DNA from: Hominilimicola fabiformis
GTDB taxonomy: Bacteria; Bacillota; Clostridia; UBA1381
Assembly: GCF_020687385.1 (NCBI RefSeq)
Contig: NZ_JAJEQM010000019.1
Span: 1 to 56,568 of the forward strand
Length of the DNA: 56,568 bases
Reading direction: 5' to 3'
The position numbers were made by a program, and so were the translations under genes. This document shows, in pieces, positions 8,598 to 17,217 of this stretch. The notes beneath the pieces are model-generated. The model searched no databases, was not told where the DNA came from, and was given only the letters and a program-made list of their open reading frames with translations. The first letter of the stretch is position 1, and each line of letters begins with the position of its first letter.

Positions 8598-9839
8598 TTA
8601 TCTGTAAAGTGGGTATTTATCGCAAAGAGCCTTAACTCTTGTCTTAACTTCTTCTTTATTATTTTCAAAGTCTTTGATTGTCATAGCGATAAGTTTACCG
8701 ACTTCGACCATATCTTCTTCTTTAAAACCTCTTGAAGTTGAGGCAGGAGTACCGATTCTGATACCACTTGTAACGAACGGACTCTTTGTATCAAACGGAA
8801 TTGCGTTTTTATTTACTGTAATACCGACTTCGTCAAGCATTTTTTCAGCTTCTTTACCTGTAACGCCTGTATCTGTAAGGTTTACAAGCATAAGGTGGTT
8901 ATCAGTACCGCCGCTTACAAGTTTAAAACCTTCTGCCATAAGTGTATCTGCAAGAACTGATGCATTTTTAACAACCTGTTCTGCGTATGTCTTAAAGCTT
9001 GGGTCAAGTGCTTCTTTAAAGCATACTGCCTTAGCTGCGATTGTGTGCATTAGAGGACCGCCTTGAATACCCGGGAAGATAGCCTTATTAATCTTAACAG
9101 CGATTTCTTCGTTATTTGTAAGAATAAGACCGCCACGAGGACCTCTTAGAGTCTTGTGAGTTGTTGTAGTAACAACGTCTGCATACGGCATTGGTGACGG
9201 ATGGCAACCTGCTGCAACAAGTCCTGCGATATGTGCCATATCAACCATAAAGTATGCACCGACTTCGCTTGCAATATCGGCAAATTTCTTGAAATCAATA
9301 ATTCTTGGATAAGCTGACGCACCTGCAAGGATAAGTTTTGGCTTACATTCAAGTGCTATACGTCTTACTTCGTCATAATCTATTGTGTTAGTATCTTCTG
9401 TAACACCGTAAGGTACAATGTTAAAATACTTACCGGACATATTAACAGGACTTCCGTGACTAAGGTGACCGCCATGAGCAAGGCTCATTGAAAGAACTGT
9501 GTCGCCCGGTGTAAGAAGTGCAAAGAATACAGCCATATTAGCCTGAGCACCTGAGTGTGCCTGAACATTTGCATAGTCTGCACCGAATAATTCTTTTGCT
9601 CTTTCGATAGCAAGTGTTTCTACAACGTCAACGTGTTCGCAACCGCCGTAGTAACGTTTTCCCGGATAACCCTCTGCATATTTGTTTGTAAGCGGTGAGC
9701 CGTTAGCCTCCATAATTCTTTCCGATACAAAGTTTTCAGACGCAATAAGTTCAATTTTATTGTTCTGACGATTTGTTTCATCTTGAATTGCCGCATAAAT
9801 TTCCGGATCAAAAGATTTCATCTTTTCGTATTTTTCCAT
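8598..9839 (-). CDS. glyA: Serine hydroxymethyltransferase
   Basis: This PLP enzyme interconverts serine and glycine while forming 5,10-methylene-tetrahydrofolate in the cytosol. The 413 residues span the full bacterial length. The motif [14 protein letters not shown] contains the cofactor lysine at residue 229, the same number as in the E. coli enzyme. The N-terminal [13 protein letters not shown] and GCEHVDVVE blocks are family hallmarks. The gene is monocistronic with its own promoter (TTGCAC-N17-TATAAT, minus strand) and is divergent from nth, whose promoter lies back to back with it. No riboswitch is visible in the roughly 50-base leader. Confidence 0.97.
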   Translation of the reverse strand: MEKYEKMKSFDPEIYAAIQDETNRQNNKIELIASENFVSERIMEANGSPLTNKYAEGYPGKRYYGGCEHVDVVETLAIERAKELFGADYANVQAHSGAQANMAVFFALLTPGDTVLSMSLAHGGHLSHGSPVNMSGKYFNIVPYGVTEDTNTIDYDEVRRIALECKPKLILAGASAYPRIIDFKKFADIASEVGAYFMVDMAHIAGLVAAGCHPSPMPYADVVTTTTHKTLRGPRGGLILTNNEEIAVKINKAIFPGIQGGPLMHTIAAKAVCFKEALDPSFKTYAEQVVKNASVLADTLMAEGFKLVSGGTDNHLMLVNLTDTGVTGKEAEKMLDEVGITVNKNAIPFDTKSPFVTSGIRIGTPASTSRGFKEEDMVEVGKLIAMTIKDFENNKEEVKTRVKALCDKYPLYR

Positions 9840-9893
9840 TTTCCCATTTCCTTTCGTATAAAAAGTGTTGAGTTGAAAACAACTTTATGTAAT

Positions 9894-9922
9894 ATTATAT
9901 ATGTTATTTAATAAAAGTGCAA
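9894..9922 (-). promoter_or_regulatory. glyA promoter
   Basis: Minus-strand TTGCAC and TATAAT are separated by 17 bases and lie 55 bases ahead of the glyA start. Confidence 0.7.
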
Positions 9923-9929
9923 GTCTTTG

Positions 9930-9958
9930 TTGCAAATTTTTACGAAAAATTATATAAT
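9930..9958 (+). promoter_or_regulatory. nth promoter
   Basis: TTGCAA and TATAAT with a 17-base spacer lie just beside the divergent glyA promoter. Confidence 0.65.
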
Positions 9959-9993
9959 GTACTTATCAGAAAAATTGAATTGAGGTGATTTCT

Positions 9994-10626
9994 TTGACGA
10001 AGAAAGAACGAGTTTTGAAATTGCGAGAGCTTTTGGACAAGGCATATCCCGATGTCAAATGTTCGCTTAATTACACAACACCGCTTGAAATGCTTATTGC
10101 CACTCAAATGTCGGCACAATGTACCGACGCAAGAGTTAATATAATTACCGAAACACTTTTTAAAAAGTATAGGAATGCAGAAGATTTTGCAAATGCGGAT
10201 TATGACGAGCTTTGTGAAGATATAAAATCGGCGGGATTTTACCGCAACAAGGCGAAAAATATAATCTTGTGCTGTCAAAGGCTTATTGACGTTTACGGCG
10301 GGGAAGTACCCGATACAATGGAGGACTTGACAAGTCTTGCCGGAACGGGCAGAAAAACAGCAAACCTTGTACTTGGCGATATATTCGGTAAGCCTGCTGT
10401 TGTGGTTGATACACACTGTAAGCGGATTGCAAAGCGTATAGGTCTTACAACGAACGACGATCCTACAAAAGTCGAAATGGACTTGAAAAAGATTGTACCG
10501 TCCGATTATCAGCTTAGAATGTGCCATCAGTTTGTGGCACACGGTCGTGCGGTATGTACGGCAAGAAACCCTAAATGTGCGGTATGTCCTATTAAGGAAG
10601 TTTGCAAAAGTGCGGGAAAATGCTGA
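9994..10626 (+). CDS. nth: Endonuclease III (DNA glycosylase/AP lyase)
   Basis: The enzyme removes oxidised pyrimidines from DNA and cleaves the abasic site in base-excision repair. The 210 residues include the helix-hairpin-helix LTSLAGTGRKTANLVLG with the catalytic lysine, the catalytic aspartate in VVVDTHCKR, and the C-terminal [4Fe-4S] ligand pattern C-x6-C-x2-C-x5-C. I chose the TTG at 9994 because GAGGTGAT (9982-9989) sits 4 bases before it; the GTG at 9985 lies inside that ribosome binding site. A strong bidirectional terminator follows and also serves the convergent membrane-protein operon. Confidence 0.95.
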   Translation: MTKKERVLKLRELLDKAYPDVKCSLNYTTPLEMLIATQMSAQCTDARVNIITETLFKKYRNAEDFANADYDELCEDIKSAGFYRNKAKNIILCCQRLIDVYGGEVPDTMEDLTSLAGTGRKTANLVLGDIFGKPAVVVDTHCKRIAKRIGLTTNDDPTKVEMDLKKIVPSDYQLRMCHQFVAHGRAVCTARNPKCAVCPIKEVCKSAGKC

Positions 10627-10638
10627 ATTGTTAAAAAT

Positions 10639-10678
10639 AAAGCAGACAAAATCATAAACGATTTTGTCTGCTTTTGCA
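10639..10678. terminator. Bidirectional terminator of nth and the membrane-protein operon
   Basis: A 15-bp perfect stem (10639-10653 with 10660-10674) lies between the two convergent stop codons, with A and T runs on its sides. Confidence 0.85.
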
Positions 10679-10679
10679 T

Positions 10680-12617
10680 TTATTTCACTTTATATATCTG
10701 TATTGAATTTTCATCATATATTTTTTCAAACTGTGAAAGTGAATTGTAATTTATATTGAAATCTTGTTTTTCGTTGTTTCCTACATAGATATATGAAATG
10801 TTGTTTTCATCTGCAAATGACTTTAACTGTTGAGAAGAACCCTCATATGCTGTTTTTAATTCTTCGCTCCTCTCAGTGTATTCTTCTCCGAACCCGTGGA
10901 AATGCACATACAACGAAGAACCTACATATATTGTTCTTCCGGCAAGTGAAACTACAGGGTTAATGTGATTTGTACTTGTCATAAACACACCGTTTGCGTC
11001 GGTGTTGTCTTTGATATATTCAGCAACTTCAATATCAGCGGCGCTATATGTCTGATACATTGCACCTGAGTGATATTCGCGGATGATTGTCATAACTCCT
11101 GACAGCGTAGCGGAAATAATAACCAATGCCGCAAGGAAACCGCGTAAGTTGATACCTTTAAGTTTATTATAAATAAGTACAAGATATTCCGAAACAATGA
11201 TTACCGCAATCATATATGCTATGTAGAACAGTTTGTTGTTATCATAATCGTTAGGCTGGAACAAGATAAGTTCGGCGATTAAGAACAACAATCCGCAGCT
11301 AAGCACTAATTTTTTATTATCCTTTGATGTATTGAAAAACGCAGGGATAATGAACAAGAAAGGAATTCCCCAATTCTTGATATAGAACCATAAATACGGA
11401 TCAGCCTCATTTACCCAGTTAAATGAATATCTTAGGAATGAATTGTTTCCCGAAGTTTGTGAGAATGTCCAGAAGAAAAGCTGTGGCATAGCAAGTACAA
11501 GTGTAATGCCTCCGAAGTATATCCAACGCATAATATAGCTTTTCTTGTCTTTTTCATCGTAAAGATAAAGGAAGAACATTCCGGCACTTATAATTCCGAG
11601 TGCAAGTAATGAATGTGTGTGTATCATCGGCATACAGCCGGCGATAACTCCGAGAATAATGAAATAAGATGTCTTTTTATTCTTTACCGCATTTACAAGC
11701 ATTTCAAGTTCAAACAGGATTACGCACCAACCTGCCATTGTTGTTCTTTGTGGTATAATCATATCGCAAATGACATTTGACCAACGTATATTGTGTTCAT
11801 TATAGTTTGTCGGTGTTTGGTAGTATTCCGTAAAGAACTTTGTAAAGTTTGACGGGTCTTCTTTTGCACTCTCAAAGAAATACGCAAAACCAAATCCGCC
11901 GTTTAAGAAAAAGAACAATGTTGCAATGACAGATACGGTTGTACTCTTGGTAAGGGAGAATGAAAGAATGTAAAATCCCATTACTATACAAAGTGCAAAT
12001 ATAAAGCTTGGAATAAGTACGGCAATTCTAAGCGGACAACCGAACATATACAGGCTTGAAGAAAGCGAATCAATAAGGAACGGATAGTTTAATCTTGTTC
12101 CCGAAAGGAAACAGTATTCCGGCGGAAATGTTTTTTGTTCGGCTATTGATGTGACAAATCCAAGGTGCATTTGTAAGTCACCGTATGTAGACTGTCCCGA
12201 ACTTACAGCGCCGTTGGCATAAGGTGCAAGGATATGGTTTACCATAAGCAAGCATATTAACAGTGTGACAGGCATAATCAAAAACAGAAAAATCTTATTT
12301 GATATAACCACGTTTTCTTTGCATACAAGATGTTTCTTTAAATATACTGTTTTCTCAGAAAAAATACTTTGCACAACGTCTTTGTGCTTAATTCCCAATA
12401 CAACTATCGGTATAATCGCCGTAATAAGTAAAAGTATGTGGCTTATGTATTTGAATTTAAAAATCAAGGCAAACGGAATAATTCCTGCCATAAGTATTAT
12501 ATTTCCGAAAACAAGTCCCGACCATAGTTTGTAATAAATATCTTTTTCTTTGAAGAACATCGAACTGTAAATAAATCCGATGATAAGAAAAAGCAAATAA
12601 TAAATAACTCCTAACAA
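10680..12617 (-). CDS. Polytopic membrane protein, GT-C glycosyltransferase-like
   Basis: The 645 residues carry many hydrophobic segments from the N-terminus to about residue 520 and then a soluble tail (EVAEYIKDNTDANGVFMTSTNHIN..). An early extracytoplasmic loop with GDLQMHLGF and LNYPFLID fits the acidic first loop of GT-C-fold enzymes that use polyprenyl-phosphate sugars. I cannot name the substrate. The start is TTG at 12617 because AGAGGTGAT precedes it at proper distance. It is the last of three co-directional genes, 22 bases after the previous one, all encoding large membrane proteins that probably act on the same extracellular glycan. Confidence 0.75.
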   Translation of the reverse strand: MLGVIYYLLFLIIGFIYSSMFFKEKDIYYKLWSGLVFGNIILMAGIIPFALIFKFKYISHILLLITAIIPIVVLGIKHKDVVQSIFSEKTVYLKKHLVCKENVVISNKIFLFLIMPVTLLICLLMVNHILAPYANGAVSSGQSTYGDLQMHLGFVTSIAEQKTFPPEYCFLSGTRLNYPFLIDSLSSSLYMFGCPLRIAVLIPSFIFALCIVMGFYILSFSLTKSTTVSVIATLFFFLNGGFGFAYFFESAKEDPSNFTKFFTEYYQTPTNYNEHNIRWSNVICDMIIPQRTTMAGWCVILFELEMLVNAVKNKKTSYFIILGVIAGCMPMIHTHSLLALGIISAGMFFLYLYDEKDKKSYIMRWIYFGGITLVLAMPQLFFWTFSQTSGNNSFLRYSFNWVNEADPYLWFYIKNWGIPFLFIIPAFFNTSKDNKKLVLSCGLLFLIAELILFQPNDYDNNKLFYIAYMIAVIIVSEYLVLIYNKLKGINLRGFLAALVIISATLSGVMTIIREYHSGAMYQTYSAADIEVAEYIKDNTDANGVFMTSTNHINPVVSLAGRTIYVGSSLYVHFHGFGEEYTERSEELKTAYEGSSQQLKSFADENNISYIYVGNNEKQDFNINYNSLSQFEKIYDENSIQIYKVK

Positions 12618-12639
12618 TTAAATCACCTCTGTTTAATAA

Positions 12640-13863
12640 TTATTGTACAAAAAACATAATTGAGCCGACTAAATTAATCGCAAGACCGATAAAGAATAGG
12701 GGATAATTGAAACTTTCCCAATCATTATCCTTCGGCAGTAACATAACTGTTCCTATAAATATAATAGGAAGAACGTCATTTGTGTACCTGTTACCGAAAT
12801 GTGCACCGCCCATTGTTTTGTGCACAGTTATTGAAAGAAGTTCGATTATTGCGATTGTCAAAACAAGAATCATAAACTTCATATCAAATTTTTCGTGCTT
12901 TATAATTGAACGTGCAATATATACCAAGTAAGATATAAATATCGGGCTCACCAAGAATATGCACATTCCGTTGGCATAAGGGTATTGCCAAATTCCGTTC
13001 TGTGTTTCGGGAACGGAAAACATATTTTTCAGATTTTCAGCCATATATCCGATATTGAATTGACCGAGTTCCGAACGTGTAAATTCGGGCAGATAGTTGT
13101 GACCGAATTCCGTAATATGGCCGAAACGAGCGAAGTTTAAAATCATATACGATAATGCAATGACCGCCATAGGAACAAGGGTGAGATAACGCTTTTTTAT
13201 AATATCGATGATTTTATCTTCTGGGTTGACTGCTTTGTGTGCGTTGTATATCAGATATAGAAGTGCAGGCAGATATAATATCTGGAACGGTCTGCAACCT
13301 ACCGCACATGCCCAAAATGCAAGTGAAAGACCTATTTTGTTTTTCAAAGCATAGTATATTGCCATAAGACTTAATGTAAAAGCCATATTTTGAGCGATAA
13401 ACCATACCCAAGCATTTTGTGCAGTCATAAGCCAGTTTGAACCGACTGTAAGAAGTAATGTGAAAAATATTGCGGTTTTACTTTCAATATCAAAATGCTT
13501 TAATATCTTAAATGCGTATACCGCTCCCAAAAGCGATACCGCAAATGCAATCATACTGTCACAACTGTTCCAGCCGATAAGCACAAACGGCAGCATAGCA
13601 TAAGACGGAAACGGCGGAAAGCTTACATAATATTTATTATTGAAAATCGCAAGCTCAAGATACGGATAGTCACGCCCTAAATCAAGTCTGCCCTCAAGCC
13701 AAGACTGAGCTTGAAGTATGTACGAATTATATGGCTGTGATTTCCAAGGCCATTGTCCCGTAAATGTCCAGGCGACGAAGAAAACGGCTGTAACACAAAG
13801 ACAAAGTACAAGAATATTTATATAGTCCGTATTTTTTGTTTTTAATGGTTTTACTGTGCTCAT
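12640..13863 (-). CDS. Polytopic membrane protein, GT-C glycosyltransferase-like
   Basis: The 407-residue protein has about ten membrane helices. The first outer loop reads WLEGRLDLGRDYPYLE, with acidic residues near the membrane like the catalytic loop of GT39/PMT-type enzymes. A repeated aromatic-rich YYVSFPPFPSYAMLPF follows, a pattern seen in bacterial GT-C proteins. A GGAGG site precedes the ATG at 13863. It is the middle gene of the three-gene operon, 12 bases after the PIG-V-like gene. The substrate is unknown; transfer of sugars from lipid carriers to wall glycans or proteins is the inference from fold and context. Confidence 0.75.
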   Translation of the reverse strand: MSTVKPLKTKNTDYINILVLCLCVTAVFFVAWTFTGQWPWKSQPYNSYILQAQSWLEGRLDLGRDYPYLELAIFNNKYYVSFPPFPSYAMLPFVLIGWNSCDSMIAFAVSLLGAVYAFKILKHFDIESKTAIFFTLLLTVGSNWLMTAQNAWVWFIAQNMAFTLSLMAIYYALKNKIGLSLAFWACAVGCRPFQILYLPALLYLIYNAHKAVNPEDKIIDIIKKRYLTLVPMAVIALSYMILNFARFGHITEFGHNYLPEFTRSELGQFNIGYMAENLKNMFSVPETQNGIWQYPYANGMCIFLVSPIFISYLVYIARSIIKHEKFDMKFMILVLTIAIIELLSITVHKTMGGAHFGNRYTNDVLPIIFIGTVMLLPKDNDWESFNYPLFFIGLAINLVGSIMFFVQ

Positions 13864-13875
13864 ATTAATCCTCCG

Positions 13876-15171
13876 TTATAAAATTTGTTTCCAACACAAG
13901 TATCCTGTCAAATAAATGCCTAAACCTATTGCCATTGAGGCTGTGATAATAGGTTCTGTCCATTTGTGTCGTTCCGAAAAATCTGAAAGGAAAAGGAATG
14001 CCGGAATTGCACAAGTCATATATCTCGGAACGCTTATAACCCAGTCGAAACTTGTGTTTAAAATCAGATACACAACGAGATATGCAGTGTACATACTTTT
14101 GTGCTTTCTGATACCGTAAAATAAATTTGCGGTTACAAAAATTATTGCAGCCAAAGACGGAATCCATACAGACGCAAGCATATCTTTGTCAGTACCCAAA
14201 TTTAATTTTGAAACGATTGAATTGATACCCGTTCCGAAATATGCGGAGCCGTGTCCCCAAATTGTTCGTTGATATTCAAGGAATTTAAAGCAGTCGCCTG
14301 TGACTTTATAGTTACAGAACAGATAAATTCCTGTTCCAAGTAGCATTAAAAATATCCAAAGTCCTTTGGAGTAGAAAAGTTGCCATACTGTTTTTATATC
14401 CTTGTTTTTAAGCTTTTCAAATATTTTGTAATGTTCAAGCCATTCAACTGCCGCAGGTATCGCAAGCAGTATTCCGAGCATTCTCGACAGTGCTGCCGCG
14501 GCACCCCATATACCGACAAGGTACCACTTATGTTTTCTTATATAATATAAAGTTGCAGCAGATGTGAAAAGCAACATACTTTCATTCATAAGTGTTCCGA
14601 AAAACAGTGCGTGTGGAAATACCGACATATACACTATTGCACGAACGGCAACAGATTTACTGTAATCTATTGAAAACAGTTTGTATAGGAAACAGCACGC
14701 ACCCGAATACAGTGCGAATGAAGTCAAAAGTCCGCTTACTCTCAAATCTCTGAAAATAATATTGACAATCCTCATAAGCCAAGGATATAACGGAAAAAAT
14801 GCAAGAGTTGTAAAATTTTCACCTTCCGTATAGTATGTATATCCGCCTGTAGCAATGCGAACGTAGTTATTTGCGTCCCATTTCATATACTGTTCAAGTA
14901 TATCGCCAAAACTGTTTATGTTGTCATTGAACATATATATTATCACTACGGAAAACAAAAATACTATAATTCTGAAAGAGAATGCCAAAAGAAATACGCA
15001 TAGTATATCCTTTTTTGTGGTTTTATAATTTGATGAAGTACCTTTGTAACAAGTCAATTCAGATATGTATTTGTTGTTTGAAAATTGAATACCTGAATTT
15101 GTTACAACTCTTAATGCTATAATAAGTACGGCACTCCAAATGATTATACTTGATAAAATAGAAGTAAACAT
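13876..15171 (-). CDS. PIG-V-like mannosyltransferase family membrane protein
   Basis: The 431 residues resemble the bacterial relatives of GPI mannosyltransferase II. The first outer loop has YMKWDANNYVRIA, where the WDA(x)Y motif is the family signature, followed by FFPLYPWLMRI. Later come FPHALFFGTLMNESMLLF and AALSRMLG, also conserved in that family. It should transfer a hexose from a polyprenyl-phosphate donor outside the membrane. It heads the operon, with AAGGAG before the ATG. A terminator of the upstream ychF gene stands in the 91-base gap, so a separate promoter is expected there, but I do not see a clear one. Confidence 0.82.
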   Translation of the reverse strand: MFTSILSSIIIWSAVLIIALRVVTNSGIQFSNNKYISELTCYKGTSSNYKTTKKDILCVFLLAFSFRIIVFLFSVVIIYMFNDNINSFGDILEQYMKWDANNYVRIATGGYTYYTEGENFTTLAFFPLYPWLMRIVNIIFRDLRVSGLLTSFALYSGACCFLYKLFSIDYSKSVAVRAIVYMSVFPHALFFGTLMNESMLLFTSAATLYYIRKHKWYLVGIWGAAAALSRMLGILLAIPAAVEWLEHYKIFEKLKNKDIKTVWQLFYSKGLWIFLMLLGTGIYLFCNYKVTGDCFKFLEYQRTIWGHGSAYFGTGINSIVSKLNLGTDKDMLASVWIPSLAAIIFVTANLFYGIRKHKSMYTAYLVVYLILNTSFDWVISVPRYMTCAIPAFLFLSDFSERHKWTEPIITASMAIGLGIYLTGYLCWKQIL

Positions 15172-15203
15172 TTATAAAGCTCCTTATATTAAAGTCCTAA
15201 AAT

Positions 15204-15251
15204 AAAAAGCGTATAACCTCTGCAAATGCAATGGTTGAAAACGCTTTTTAT
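15204..15251 (-). terminator. Terminator of ychF
   Basis: AAAAAGCGT (15204-15212) pairs with ACGCTTTTT (15241-15249), and inner AACC/GGTT extends the stem. On the minus strand it ends in T. Confidence 0.6.
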
Positions 15252-15262
15252 AGTTTTATTCA

Positions 15263-16357
15263 TCATACATTAAACCTAAACAAAACAATATCTCCGTCTT
15301 TCATAACGTAGTCTTTACCCTCACTTCTTACAAGACCTTTTTCCTTAGCGGCTGTCATACTTCCGCATTCCATAAGGTCGTCATAGTGAACAACTTCCGC
15401 ACGGATAAATCCACGCTCAAAGTCTGTATGAATTTTACCTGCCGCTTGAGGTGCTTTTGTTCCTTTTGTGATAGTCCATGCACGAACTTCAGGTTCGCCG
15501 GCTGTAAGGTAACTGATAAGACCAAGCAATGTGTAGCTTGCTTTGATAAGTCTGTCAAGACCTGATTCGCTCATATTAAGTTCTTCAAGGAACATTGCCT
15601 TTTCATCACCGTCAAGCTGAGAAATTTCTTCTTCTATTCTTGCACTTACAGGCATAACCTGTGAGCCTTCTTTTGCGGCAAGTTCTTTAACTCTGTTTAC
15701 AAATTCGTTGTTTTCGATACCTTTTGAGAAATCGTCCTCCGCAACGTTTGCGGCATAGATAACCGGCTTCATTGAAATAAGCGAAATTTCTTTCATTATA
15801 GCCATTTCGTCGTCTGTGTATTCAATACTTCTTGCAGGAAGTCCTTCTTCCAAAGTCGCTTTAACTCTTTCCAAAAGTGCAAGTTCTGTTGCAAGTGACT
15901 TGTCGCCCTTCATAGCTTTCTTTGTACGGTCAATTCTTCTCTCAATCATTTCAATATCAGAGAAAATAAGTTCAAGACTGATAGTTTCAATATCGCGGAT
16001 AGGGTCGATTGAACCGTCAACGTGAGTGATGTTTGCATCCTCAAAACAACGTACAACGTGAACAATAGCGTCAACCTCACGAATGTGAGATAAGAACTTG
16101 TTTCCAAGACCCTCACCCTTTGAAGCACCTTTTACAAGACCCGCTATGTCAACAAATTCGATATAGGCGTGAGTAACTTTCTTAGGGTGATACATTTCTG
16201 CAAGTTTGTCAAGACGTTCGTCAGGAACGTCAACTATACCGACATTCGGCTCAATCGTACAGAACGGATAGTTTGCCGATTCTGCACCTGCCTGAGTTAT
16301 TGCATTAAATAATGTTGATTTACCTACGTTAGGTAAGCCTACGATTCCAAGTTTCAT
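15263..16357 (-). CDS. ychF: Redox-regulated GTPase/ATPase YchF (Obg family)
   Basis: This is a universally conserved P-loop NTPase that binds ribosomes and prefers ATP. The 364 residues equal the E. coli length. Motifs: G1 GLPNVGKS at residues 6-13, G3 DIAGLVKGAS, the family NVAED variant in place of NKxD, and a C-terminal TGS domain ending DGDIVLFRFNV. I start it at 16357 (MKLGIVG) because GAAAGGA precedes that ATG; longer versions add 27 residues that no homologue has. It is divergent from the two-component genes, with its own promoter. Confidence 0.96.
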   Translation of the reverse strand: MKLGIVGLPNVGKSTLFNAITQAGAESANYPFCTIEPNVGIVDVPDERLDKLAEMYHPKKVTHAYIEFVDIAGLVKGASKGEGLGNKFLSHIREVDAIVHVVRCFEDANITHVDGSIDPIRDIETISLELIFSDIEMIERRIDRTKKAMKGDKSLATELALLERVKATLEEGLPARSIEYTDDEMAIMKEISLISMKPVIYAANVAEDDFSKGIENNEFVNRVKELAAKEGSQVMPVSARIEEEISQLDGDEKAMFLEELNMSESGLDRLIKASYTLLGLISYLTAGEPEVRAWTITKGTKAPQAAGKIHTDFERGFIRAEVVHYDDLMECGSMTAAKEKGLVRSEGKDYVMKDGDIVLFRFNV

Positions 16358-16427
16358 TATGTTTTTCGTCCTTTCGTAGTGCCTGAAAATATATTCGACA
16401 CCAATTTGTGAAAATTTTATGAATTTA

Positions 16428-16455
16428 TTATATAACATTTAAAACATTTTCGCAA
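16428..16455 (-). promoter_or_regulatory. ychF promoter
   Basis: Minus-strand TTGCGA and TATAAT with a 16-base spacer lie about 70 bases ahead of the ychF start. Confidence 0.5.
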
Positions 16456-16480
16456 TACTCTTTATTATTTTTTCGGTTTA

Positions 16481-16489
16481 TGGTATAAT
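16481..16489 (+). promoter_or_regulatory. Extended -10 promoter of the two-component operon
   Basis: TGG-TATAAT forms an extended -10. The -35 region (TTTATT) is poor. Confidence 0.5.
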
Positions 16490-16530
16490 AAATGTATCAT
16501 ATTAAGATGAAAAAACAGGAGGACAAAATA

Positions 16531-17217
16531 ATGGCTAACAATAAGGTACTTATAGTAGATGACGATGAACATATAGTAGAACTTATAAAACTTTATATGG
16601 ACAAAGAGGGGTTTGATACCGTTACCGCAAACAACGGTAAAAAAGCCGTTGAACTTTTTAAGTCAGAGGCACCGGCTATTGTAATTCTTGATGTTATGAT
16701 GCCTGAAATGGACGGATGGCAGGTGTGCCGTGAAATCAGACGTGTAAGTAATATTCCTATTATAATGCTTACCGCAAAAGGCGAAACATTCGATAAGGTG
16801 CTTGGTTTGGAACTCGGTGCGGACGATTATATGGTTAAGCCTTTTGAGCCGAAAGAACTTCTTGCAAGAGTTAAGGCTGTGTTGAGAAGAAGTGATACAA
16901 AGGAATCAAATGCGGAAAAAGAAATTGTTTTCCCTAACCTTACAATAAACCTTTCAAACTACGAACTTAAAATAAACGGAAATATAGTTGAGGTACCGCC
17001 GAAAGAACTTGAACTTTTGTATTTCCTTGCGTCAAACCCGAACAGAGTGTTCACGCGTGAACAGCTTTTGGAAGAAGTATGGGGATTTGATTATTTCGGT
17101 GATTCGCGTACAGTTGACGTTCATATAAAAAGACTTAGAGAAAAACTTGAGGGCGTTGAGGCAAATTGGCAGCTGAAAACCGTATGGGGCGTAGGTTATA
17201 AATTCGAGGTAAGATAA
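16531..17217 (+). CDS. OmpR/PhoB-family response regulator
   Basis: The receiver domain (residues 4-117) has the acidic pair in VLIVDDDE, the phospho-acceptor D54 in VILDVMMPEMDGW, and K103 in the VKPFEPKE loop. A winged-helix DNA-binding domain follows (about 130-226) with FTREQLLEEVWGFDYFGDSRTVDVHIKRLREKL. The start at 16531 is chosen because AGGAGG stands 8 bases before it; the upstream ATG has no such site. The stop overlaps the kinase start by one base, so the two proteins are translationally coupled. The composition resembles the ResD/PhoP/YycF groups; targets cannot be read from this window. Confidence 0.95.
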   Translation: MANNKVLIVDDDEHIVELIKLYMDKEGFDTVTANNGKKAVELFKSEAPAIVILDVMMPEMDGWQVCREIRRVSNIPIIMLTAKGETFDKVLGLELGADDYMVKPFEPKELLARVKAVLRRSDTKESNAEKEIVFPNLTINLSNYELKINGNIVEVPPKELELLYFLASNPNRVFTREQLLEEVWGFDYFGDSRTVDVHIKRLREKLEGVEANWQLKTVWGVGYKFEVR

